Translations under genes and position numbers: made by a program
Part shown: piece after piece, positions 48,288 to 55,327 of the stretch
Numbering within the stretch: position 1 is the stretch's first letter
Layout of the letters: each line of letters opens with the position of its first letter
Source of the DNA: Sorangium cellulosum
GTDB lineage: Bacteria; Myxococcota_A; Polyangia; Polyangiales; Polyangiaceae
Direction of reading: 5' to 3'
Assembly: GCF_004135735.1 (NCBI RefSeq)
Contig: NZ_CP012670.1
Span: 8,875,501 to 8,939,500 of the forward strand
Length of the DNA stretch: 64,000 nt
The notes under the pieces: generated by a model
Database searches by the model: none
Told to the model about the DNA's origin: nothing
What the model saw: the letters and a program-made list of their open reading frames with translations, nothing else

Positions 48288-48364
48288 GCTGAGCACGGAT
48301 CTCGCGCCGACGTCGCCGACTCGATGCATCGGCAGCGAAGCCGGCGGACAGGCCCTCTCGAGAT

Positions 48365-49309
48365 TCACCTCGAGACCTCGACGCGCGGGCGCCGCGCGCG
48401 CCGGACCCGGTCGACGGCGACCGCGATCACGATGATCGCGCCCGTCGCGATCTCCTGCACCCAGCTCGGCAGCCCGAGGTGCACCCCGCCGGTCCGGATC
48501 ACCGTGATGAGCAGCGCGCCGATCATGCTCCCCGCGACGCTCCCCTCGCCCCCCGAGAGCGGCGCGCCGCCGATGACCACCGCCGCGATGACCTCGAGCT
48601 CCAGGCCCACCGAGTCCGTCGGGTCGCCCACCGTCAGCGTCGCGAACTCCATCACGCCCGCGACGCCGGCGAGCAGGCTCGACAGCGCGTACACCGCGAT
48701 CTTCACGCGCCCCGTGTCGATGCCGCACAGCCGCGCCGCGGCCTCGTTGCTGCCGACCGCGAGCACGTGGCGACCGAAGCGCGAGAACGCGAGGACGGCG
48801 GAGAACAGCAGCGCGAGCGCCGCCGTCGTCCACAGCCCGGGCGCGGTGAGGTCCGCCGTGAGCAGCGCCTCGAGCCCGCGCGGATCCGCGTCGATCTTCT
48901 GCTCGGACGCGAGCCCCTTCGCGGCGCCGCGGAGCGCGCTCATCGTGCCCAGCGTCACGATGAAGGGCATCATCCGCGCCCGCCCCACGAGCGTCCCGAC
49001 CAGGACCCCCGCGACGCCCGCCACCGCCGTGGCCGCGAGCGCCGCCGGGAGCGGCGGCACGTCCGCGCGCAGGAGCCTCGCGAGGACGACCGTCGTGAAC
49101 GCGACGAGCGAGCCCGTGGAGAGGTCGATCCCGCCGGTCGCGATGACCAGCGTCATGCCGATCGCGCAGAGGCCGACCACCACCGTCTGCCGCGCCATCG
49201 TGAGCAGGTTCTGGCTGCGCAGGAACGTGTCGGGCGTGAGCGCCGCGAAGAGCGCGTAGACGAGCACCAGGGCCACGAGCGGACCGACCCACGGCGGGCG
49301 CCTCTTCAC
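48365..49309 (-). CDS. Sugar ABC transporter permease (RbsC-like)
   Basis: 314 residues of the BPD_transp_2 permease family for monosaccharide importers. About eight membrane helices are seen, with the conserved IGMTLVIATGGIDLSTGSLV segment and the GGAPLSGGEGSVAGSMIGAL motif facing the ATPase. The GTG at 49309 overlaps the stop of the ATPase gene (GTGA). The third gene of the operon after the binding protein and the ATPase. Confidence 0.92.
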   Translation of the reverse strand: MKRRPPWVGPLVALVLVYALFAALTPDTFLRSQNLLTMARQTVVVGLCAIGMTLVIATGGIDLSTGSLVAFTTVVLARLLRADVPPLPAALAATAVAGVAGVLVGTLVGRARMMPFIVTLGTMSALRGAAKGLASEQKIDADPRGLEALLTADLTAPGLWTTAALALLFSAVLAFSRFGRHVLAVGSNEAAARLCGIDTGRVKIAVYALSSLLAGVAGVMEFATLTVGDPTDSVGLELEVIAAVVIGGAPLSGGEGSVAGSMIGALLITVIRTGGVHLGLPSWVQEIATGAIIVIAVAVDRVRRARRPRVEVSR

Positions 49310-50802
49310 GACGAGGCCTCCAGGAGCAGCGACGCCTCGGTCCACGACGACGCGGGCCGCGGCGGGTCGAGGATCCCCCGGCGCAGGACCGCGATGCGAT
49401 CGCACGTCGCCACGAGCTCGTCGAGCTGGCTCGACACGAGCACGATGGCCTTGCCAGCGCCCGCGAGCTCACGGAACAGCGAGAGCACCTGCGCCTTGCT
49501 CGCGACGTCGATGCCGCGCGTCGGCTCGTCCATGAGGAGCACGTCGAAGTCCTCCCGGAGCAGCCGGGCGATCTGGACCTTCTGCTGGTTGCCGCCCGAG
49601 AGCTCCCCCGCGCGCTGATCCGGCCCACCCGCGCGGATCGCGAGCCGCTCGATCCAGCGCGCCGCCTCCGACAGGAGCGATCGCGGCGCGGCGAGGCGCG
49701 GCGCGCGCGGCGAGAGCCAGACGTTCTCGGCGATCGAGCGGCCGAGCATCAGCCCTTCCCCTCCGCGATCCTCGCTGAGGAGCCCCACGCCGCGCGGCGC
49801 GCGCAGCGTGACCGCGCCGCCGCGCCGCGGGTCGAGCCCCGCGAGGATCCGGAGCAGCTCCGTCCGGCCCGAGCCGACCAGGCCGGCGATGCCGAGGATC
49901 TCTCCCCGGTGCAGCGAGAGCGACGCGCGCCTCGGCCGCCTCGCGCCGGCGACGTCCCTGGCCTCGAGCACCACCTCGCCGCGGCCCGGCGGCGGCGCCC
50001 CCGACCCCGCGCGCGGGGCGTCGAGCGCGCGACCCAGCATCTCGCGGACGATCTGCGCCGGGTCGGTCTCCCGCGGATCCCCCTCCCCCGCGACGCGGCC
50101 GTCGCGGAGCACCGTGTAGCGGTCCGCGTGCGCGCGCACGTCCGAGAGGAAGTGCGTCACGAGCAGCACCGCGACGCCGGCGTCTCGCAGGGCGCGGACG
50201 CGCTCGAACAGGCGCCGGGCGTCCTCGTGGCCCAGGCTCGAGGTCGGCTCGTCGAGGACCAGGAGCCGCGCCGCGAGCCGCCCGTCCTCGCGGAGGCCGC
50301 CCTGCGCGAGCGCCCGGGCGATCTCGACGAGCTGCTGATCGGCGACGCCGAGATCCCCGGCCGGCGCGTCGAGCGGCACCCGGGCCGGGTCGGCGGCGAC
50401 GAGCGCGATCGCGCCCCGCGCGACGGCCCGCGCGCGCTCGCGGTCCCGGAGCCCGGGCCGCGCGCGTGCGGCCGGCTCGATCCCGAGCACCACGTTGTCG
50501 GCGACCGAGAGGTGGGCGCAGAGCGTCCGCTCCTGCGGGACGAGGACGACGCCCGCGCGGCGCGCGCCCTCGGCCGACGCCGGCGCGTACCGCGCTCCCC
50601 CGAGCAGGACCGCGCCCGCGTCCGCGCGCTCCACGCCGAGCAGGACGCGCGTCAGCGTGCTCTTGCCCGCGCCGTTCTCGCCGAGGAGCGCGTGGACGCT
50701 CGCGGGCGCGATCCGCAGCGAGACGTCGCGCAGCACGGCGTTCGGGCCGAACGCCTTCGCGAGGCCGGTCACCTCGAGGAGGGGCGCGCGCGCTCCGGCC
50801 AC
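49306..50802 (-). CDS. Sugar ABC transporter ATP-binding protein (RbsA/MglA-like, two ABC domains)
   Basis: 498 residues with two fused nucleotide-binding domains. N-terminal domain: Walker A LLGENGAGKSTLTRVL, LGVADQQLVEIARAL, Walker B LLVLDEPTSSLG. The C-terminal domain has GLVGSGRTELLRIL with a degenerate Walker A, the ELSGGNQQKVQIARLL signature and LMDEPTRGIDVASK. This is the usual layout of monosaccharide importers of the CUT2 class. GTG start at 50802; 7 bases after the binding-protein stop. Confidence 0.93.
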   Translation of the reverse strand: MAGARAPLLEVTGLAKAFGPNAVLRDVSLRIAPASVHALLGENGAGKSTLTRVLLGVERADAGAVLLGGARYAPASAEGARRAGVVLVPQERTLCAHLSVADNVVLGIEPAARARPGLRDRERARAVARGAIALVAADPARVPLDAPAGDLGVADQQLVEIARALAQGGLREDGRLAARLLVLDEPTSSLGHEDARRLFERVRALRDAGVAVLLVTHFLSDVRAHADRYTVLRDGRVAGEGDPRETDPAQIVREMLGRALDAPRAGSGAPPPGRGEVVLEARDVAGARRPRRASLSLHRGEILGIAGLVGSGRTELLRILAGLDPRRGGAVTLRAPRGVGLLSEDRGGEGLMLGRSIAENVWLSPRAPRLAAPRSLLSEAARWIERLAIRAGGPDQRAGELSGGNQQKVQIARLLREDFDVLLMDEPTRGIDVASKAQVLSLFRELAGAGKAIVLVSSQLDELVATCDRIAVLRRGILDPPRPASSWTEASLLLEASS

Positions 50803-50809
50803 GAGCGGC

Positions 50810-51823
50810 TCACTCCCCGAGCCACCGGGCGAGGTCGGGCCTCACCAGCTCCTGCACCGCCGGGTCGTCGAGGTCCTGCCGGGTGACGACGCGCGCGCCC
50901 GTGTCGATGCGCGCCTCGACGCGCTCGCCGCGGAGGTGCGCCGCCATCGTCTTGACCGCGAGGTAGCCCATGTTGAACGGGTCCTGCACGACGAGCGCCT
51001 CGATGTCGCCCTCGCGGAGCGCGCCGAGGAGCTTGTCCGACGCGTCGAAGCCGACGAGCTTCACCTGCTTCACGGCGTTCGTCTTGCGGAGCGCCTGCAG
51101 CATCCCGAACGTCGTCGACTCGCTCGGCGTGAACACCCCGGCGATCGCCCCCTCCGCCGCCCCGTGCGCGAGGAGCAGGCTCTCGCTCTTGTTGAACGCC
51201 GTCTCCGTGGTGGCGCCGCCGTACTGGTTGTCGCTCACGACCGTGACGCCGGGCGTCGCGCGGATCGCGCCCAGGAAGCCCTCCTCGCGGCGCTGCGTGC
51301 TCGCCGAGCCCTCCTGGTAGCGGAGCACGATCACGTTGCCTCTCCCGCCGATCACCTCGCCGAGGTGCTCTCCCGCGAGCCTCCCGGCCGCGCGGTTGTC
51401 GGTCGCGACGAAGCTCACGTGCTCGTCGCCGGCGAGGTCGGAGTCGAACACGACCACGGGGATCTTCGCCCGCGCCGCCTCGCGCACGGGCGCCCTCAGC
51501 GCCGTGGCGTTGAGCGGCGCGAGCACGATGCCGGACACGCCCTGCGCGACGAAGCTCGAGACGATATCGATCTGCGCCTTGAGATCGTCCTCCCGGAGCG
51601 GCCCCTTCCACACGATGTCGACGTCGAGCTCGCGCGAGGCCTTCGCCGCGCCCGCGTGCACGCTCTTCCAGAACTCGTGCGTCGTCCCCTTCGGCACGAC
51701 GGCGATGCGGAGGCGCGCGGCGCTCTTCCCGCCCGCGTCCGTCGACGACGTCTCCGACGTCGTCTTCGAGCACGCAGCGAGGACGGTGACCGCGAGTGCG
51801 CACGCGAGGACATGGGCGTTCAT
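50810..51823 (-). CDS. Periplasmic sugar-binding lipoprotein (RbsB-like)
   Basis: 337 residues. The signal MNAHVLACALAVTVLAAC ends in a lipobox with Cys 18; the protein is lipidated. The periplasmic-binding-protein type 1 fold has RIAVVPKGTTHEFWKSVHAG, GVSGIVLAPLNATALRAPVR, KIPVVVFDSDL and GVFTPSESTTFGML. First gene of the operon with the ATPase and permease. The sugar is unknown; no kinase or isomerase lies nearby. A GTG two codons upstream (51829) is also possible. Confidence 0.92.
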   Translation of the reverse strand: MNAHVLACALAVTVLAACSKTTSETSSTDAGGKSAARLRIAVVPKGTTHEFWKSVHAGAAKASRELDVDIVWKGPLREDDLKAQIDIVSSFVAQGVSGIVLAPLNATALRAPVREAARAKIPVVVFDSDLAGDEHVSFVATDNRAAGRLAGEHLGEVIGGRGNVIVLRYQEGSASTQRREEGFLGAIRATPGVTVVSDNQYGGATTETAFNKSESLLLAHGAAEGAIAGVFTPSESTTFGMLQALRKTNAVKQVKLVGFDASDKLLGALREGDIEALVVQDPFNMGYLAVKTMAAHLRGERVEARIDTGARVVTRQDLDDPAVQELVRPDLARWLGE

Positions 51824-51989
51824 CGCCACGACATATAATCGACAGATCGCGGTCCGGAACCTGGTGAGACAGCGCAGAGCGCAGACGCGGTATGCGCTGG
51901 ACGCAATGGCGGACAGGCGATCTTCACGGTGAGCCGGGAGGCCGTGGCGAATCCATCGAGTCGCCGGAGGCCACGACAGCCTCGTCGTC

Positions 51990-52055
51990 GACGGGAGCGC
52001 GATGGCGCGTGGACGGGAGCGCGATGGCGCGTGGACGGGAGCGCGATGGCGCGTG
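51990..52055. repeat. Three tandem 22-bp repeats
   Basis: acgggagcgcgatggcgcgt plus gg occurs three times in a row at 22-base spacing (51991, 52013, 52035). It lies between the start of the sugar-binding protein and the end of the coiled-coil lipoprotein. No coding meaning is evident. Confidence 0.85.
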
Positions 52056-52069
52056 GCGCAGCTCGCGGC

Positions 52070-52612
52070 TCAGACCCGCTCCCTGGCCTGATCGAGCGCC
52101 TGATCGAGCTCTTGCAGCCGCTGCTCCGCGGTCCTCTTGGCCGCCTCCAGGGTGATGGCCTCGGCGCGGTCGATCTCGTCCAGGCTCTCCTGGACCGCCG
52201 TGGCGCGCTGCGTGAGGTCTTTGACAAGCCTGTCCGCCTCGGGCTTCGGCAGCTTCTTCTCGATCTTGCGCTGGAGCTCGGCCACGGTCTTCATCCGCTC
52301 GCGCAGCGTCGACTCCACCGCGGACCGGGTGTCCGCGCGCGCCCGGGCGAGCGCCGCGTCCGCCTCGGCGCTCGCCTCCCGGGCCTCGGCCTTCGCCTCC
52401 CGGAGCTCCTCGACCACCTCGTTCGCCCGGGCATCGGCCTTCGCGGCGCCCTTCTTTTCCATGGAGTCGAGCTGGTTCCGAGCAGCCGCCGCTTCCTCCT
52501 TGACCTCGTGCTGGGCGTGCTCGGCGAGGGCCTTCTCGTCCCTCGCGGAGTTGCAGCCCACGACGGCGGAAGCGGTGATGAGGACAGGCAGGAATCTACG
52601 GGCTGTCATCAT
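52070..52612 (-). CDS. Coiled-coil lipoprotein
   Basis: 180 residues. The signal MMTARRFLPVLITASAVVGC has a lipobox with Cys 20. The mature protein is almost entirely charged alpha-helix with heptad character (EKALAEHAQHEVKEEAAAAR, then VEELREAKAEAREASAEADA and RLQELDQALDQARERV). AGGAGAG precedes the first ATG, which fixes the start over the open frame extending upstream. Outer-membrane-anchored by prediction; function unknown, but similar Ala/Glu coiled-coil lipoproteins link the envelope layers. Confidence 0.8.
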   Translation of the reverse strand: MMTARRFLPVLITASAVVGCNSARDEKALAEHAQHEVKEEAAAARNQLDSMEKKGAAKADARANEVVEELREAKAEAREASAEADAALARARADTRSAVESTLRERMKTVAELQRKIEKKLPKPEADRLVKDLTQRATAVQESLDEIDRAEAITLEAAKRTAEQRLQELDQALDQARERV

Positions 52613-52887
52613 GGCTGAGCTCTCCTTCGTTTGCGTGCATCGAGCCCCTCGGACCTCGCGTCCGGCGCTGCCGGCAGACCTCCCCCGGCCGTGCTCCTCG
52701 CACCATGCAGTTGGCTTCACGCGAGGCCCCTGCGACGGACATGCCAGCGGCCGGAGCCGGGCTACAAAGGCCACGACATCGGGGCAATTCGTCTCGGTTG
52801 TGGCAGGACCGCGCGAGCAGCGGCCGCCGCGCGCCGGGCCAGGGCGAGCGGTGCCTCAGCCGGCGCCGGCGCCGCCTCGGCCGGCGC

Positions 52888-53874
52888 TCACGGCGCAGCC
52901 GGGGCGCCGGCCGCCCGGGGCGCCGCGGGGCCGCGGCCGCCCGCGATCGCGAGCTCGGTCTCGATCCAGCGGTCGAGCTCGCCCTGCAGGCTGAACAGCG
53001 AGAGGTCGAACTCGCGCCCGTTGATGACGATGAACGGCGTCCCGGAGAGCCCGGCGCGATCGGCCTCGGCCTTGTCGCGCGCGATGACCTTCGCCGCGGC
53101 CTCGCTCGCCATGTCGGCGCGGAACCTGGCCAGGTCGAGGCCGATCTTCCGCGCGTAGCCGAGGAGATCGGCGTCCTCGAGCCGCGTCTGGTTCTCGAAC
53201 AGGAGGCGCTCCATCTGCCAGTAGCGCCCCTGGCGGTGGGCCGCGACGGCGGCGCGCGCCGCGGCCTCGGCGTGCGGGTGCGACCGCAGCGGGTACACCT
53301 TGTGGACGAGCCGGACGTCCGCCGCGTGGCGCGCGACGACCTCGTCGAGCAGCGGGATCGCGCGCCCGCAGGACGGACACTCGAAGTCCGACCAGACGAC
53401 GATCTGGACCTTCGCCGCCTCCGGCCCGCGGGCGGGCGAGTCGGCGACGTCGATCGTCTTCACGTTCGGGCCGAACCGCACGCCGTACGCGGCCTGCGCC
53501 TCCGCCGCGCTCGCGCCGCCGCGGATCTTGTCGGCGACGAGCTGCGCGGCGGGCACGCACGCCGCGCAGGAGCGCGCCTCGCGGACGCACTGCGCGATCG
53601 ACACCGCCTGCTCGGGGCACGGCGCGTAGAGCTGCGAGACGAGCCGCCAGAAGGCCTGGCGCTCCCGGCGGACGAGCTCGGTGGTATCGACGCCCGGGAG
53701 CTCCTCCGGCGCGCCGGCGGGGGCGTCGAGCGGCGCGGCGCCGGGCGGTCCGGGGAGCGGGCCCCTCGGCGAGTCGGCGAACTGCGGCGCCTGCCGCTCC
53801 GCGCCGCCGCACGCGGCGAGCGCGAGGAGCGCGGCGAGCGCGAGGCGTCGGGGACGTGATCTCGGGGTGAACAC
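52888..53874 (-). CDS. DsbA-family thioredoxin-fold lipoprotein
   Basis: 328 residues. The signal ends LALAACGG with a lipobox Cys 22. An N-terminal domain of about 100 residues carries four Cys (AQCVREARSCAACVPAA) before the DsbA-like domain: IVVWSDFECPSCGRAIPLLD with active-site CPSC (166-169), KVYPLRSHPHAEAAARAAVA, and the cis-Pro motif GLSGTPFIVINGREF. Predicted to act in the periplasm or outer membrane on thiols of exported proteins. GTG start at 53874. The neighbours are unrelated. Confidence 0.88.
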   Translation of the reverse strand: MFTPRSRPRRLALAALLALAACGGAERQAPQFADSPRGPLPGPPGAAPLDAPAGAPEELPGVDTTELVRRERQAFWRLVSQLYAPCPEQAVSIAQCVREARSCAACVPAAQLVADKIRGGASAAEAQAAYGVRFGPNVKTIDVADSPARGPEAAKVQIVVWSDFECPSCGRAIPLLDEVVARHAADVRLVHKVYPLRSHPHAEAAARAAVAAHRQGRYWQMERLLFENQTRLEDADLLGYARKIGLDLARFRADMASEAAAKVIARDKAEADRAGLSGTPFIVINGREFDLSLFSLQGELDRWIETELAIAGGRGPAAPRAAGAPAAP

Positions 53875-54132
53875 GCGCGGATGCTACACGCTCACCGCGG
53901 CCGCGCGAGGGCCGAAGCGAGGGGCAGGCGGCGCGGCGCGCTCCGTCGGAAGGTGCCGACGAGGCCGAAGCTGGCGCCGCCCGGCGCGAGGCCGACCTGG
54001 GGCGTGAGCCGCAGGCGTGGCGAGCGGACGCGGATGGAATCGCAGCTCTCCGCCGTCGTCCCGCGCTCCTCGAACCCCTGAGGGCGGCGATCTCGATGCA
54101 GCCGGACCTGGGGGGGTGATAGGATTCCGTAC

Positions 54133-54684
54133 ATGGGGGAAGCAGGTTCCGCGGCGAAGCTCCCGTCTGATGACGATCCGGTGCGGCAGCACCTGCTACG
54201 GCTCATTGGCGAGCATCGCAAGCGTAAGTACGAGCCGCTTCACTTGGCCATCCATTTCACTCATCCCAAGCACAGGAAAGACGTCTGTCTCCTCGAAGTA
54301 TTGGGGGGATTCGGTGATGGCAGGATCGACCCGAAGCGATCGATATTTGAGGTCGAGTTCTCCTCAAACCCCAACTTCCCCATGCCGGACGAGCGCAATC
54401 TGCGCTTGTTCTTGACCAGCCCCGAGGAGCTCCGCGAGGCAGTCCGCGCGGGTTGGGGATCCTTGACGCAATTGCGGCGTGCCATCCGGGCAAAGCAGGC
54501 GGACGTCTTGTTCCACGACAGGGTCGGGAAAGAGCTCTTAGAGCGCCGAACAAAACCGGACCGAGCCAGGCGGCCGAGGGGGGGTGCAGCGCTAGGCGCG
54601 ACGAGGAGCCCTACTGAAGTAGGGCGACGAGGAGCAACGACGCGATGCGCCCCCCCTCGGCCGCCTGGCGACGGGAGGTTTTGA
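54133..54684 (+). CDS. Hypothetical protein, C-terminus replaced by MITE sequence
   Basis: 183 residues as it stands. It starts MGEAGSAAKLPSDDDPVRQH; RKRKYEPLHLAIHFTHPKHR and KDVCLLEVLGGF follow, and the native part ends with DVLFHDRVGKELL at 54540. The next 47 residues (beginning ERRTKPDRARRP) are encoded by the MITE, and the stop lies in its right arm. If the MITE plus one TTA copy is removed, the reading frame becomes GKELLGLLR and then TGA, overlapping the GTG start of the HEPN gene (GTGA). I do not recognise the family. It and the HEPN gene have less extreme base composition than their neighbours, suggesting recent acquisition. Confidence 0.75.
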   Translation: MGEAGSAAKLPSDDDPVRQHLLRLIGEHRKRKYEPLHLAIHFTHPKHRKDVCLLEVLGGFGDGRIDPKRSIFEVEFSSNPNFPMPDERNLRLFLTSPEELREAVRAGWGSLTQLRRAIRAKQADVLFHDRVGKELLERRTKPDRARRPRGGAALGATRSPTEVGRRGATTRCAPPRPPGDGRF

Positions 54685-54693
54685 GAGGCGCTC
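54541..54693. mobile_element. 153-bp MITE with 44-bp imperfect inverted arms and TTA duplications
   Basis: Ends GAGCGCC and GGCGCTC are flanked by TTA on both sides (54538-54540 and 54694-54696). Arms 54541-54584 and 54650-54693 pair at about 35 of 44 positions; the inner 20 bp are perfect. The centre has a second hairpin (gccctact/agtagggc). No ORF inside encodes a transposase. A 3-bp TNA duplication with a GAG-starting end is typical of IS5-family elements of the IS1031 group, so it may be mobilised by such an element; that is inferred. It splits a translationally coupled gene pair. Confidence 0.8.
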
Positions 54694-54707
54694 TTAGGGC
54701 TACTGAG

Positions 54708-55250
54708 GTGAGACAGAGCACCGCGTGGCTTATACAGGCAAAATCGGACATGAAGGCGTCGCTCAAGCTGGCCGGGGACAGGACGCAACCCGAGGCATAC
54801 TGCCAGGTCGCTGCGAAGGCGCAGCAGACTGTTGAAAAATCGATCAAGGCGCTACAATGCGCGCTCTACCATGCAGGGCTGTACGGCAGCGCTGTCGGCT
54901 CGGCCCACCCGGTTTCCAATGTAGCATCTGCCATCAGGACCGCTGCGCCCAATTGGCCGAAGGAGCTCAAGGAGAACCGAAAGAAGGTTCTCACCATCCT
55001 GTCGGACGCTCGACTGAAGACGATCAAACTCTTGGACAGCATCGTCCCTCAGTACCCGGCCCATGGACAGCTACCTCGACGAAACACCGAGCATCCGTCT
55101 CAGGACACGCCTGGGCTCGACACCTGGAAGGCTCCTGCTGAGAGAGGAGTGTTCACCAGGAGCGAAGTAGACAGATTCCTTCGGTGCGCGCAGGCCATTC
55201 AGGATGTGACCAGCAAGATCGTGACGGCCCTGGAACTGGCCTATCCGTAG
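54708..55250 (+). CDS. HEPN-like domain protein
   Basis: 180 residues from GTG 54708, beginning MRQSTAWLIQAKSDMKASLK. The HEPN-type helical core is seen in WLIQAKSDMKASLKLAG and AYCQVAAKAQQTVEKSIKAL, then QCALYHAG. The classical R-x4-6-H motif of RNase-type HEPN toxins is not evident, so catalysis is doubtful. The remainder (KENRKKVLTILSDARLKTIK, and CAQAIQDVTSKIVTALELAY) is also helical. In the uninterrupted locus it would overlap the preceding gene by four bases. Known: HEPN proteins often form two-gene toxin-antitoxin or defence modules. Here the MITE breaks the coupling. Confidence 0.7.
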   Translation: MRQSTAWLIQAKSDMKASLKLAGDRTQPEAYCQVAAKAQQTVEKSIKALQCALYHAGLYGSAVGSAHPVSNVASAIRTAAPNWPKELKENRKKVLTILSDARLKTIKLLDSIVPQYPAHGQLPRRNTEHPSQDTPGLDTWKAPAERGVFTRSEVDRFLRCAQAIQDVTSKIVTALELAYP

Positions 55251-55327
55251 CTCAGCTTCCCCGCTGCCGATCGAAAGACCTCTTCGCTGGGCGCGCGCCG
55301 CTCGCCGCGTCACAGAGCCCCTCCCGG

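Noticed and set aside
51820..52227. Left-facing frame between the sugar-binding protein and the coiled-coil lipoprotein
   Set aside because: Arg-rich, includes the 22-bp tandem repeats, no motif or start site.
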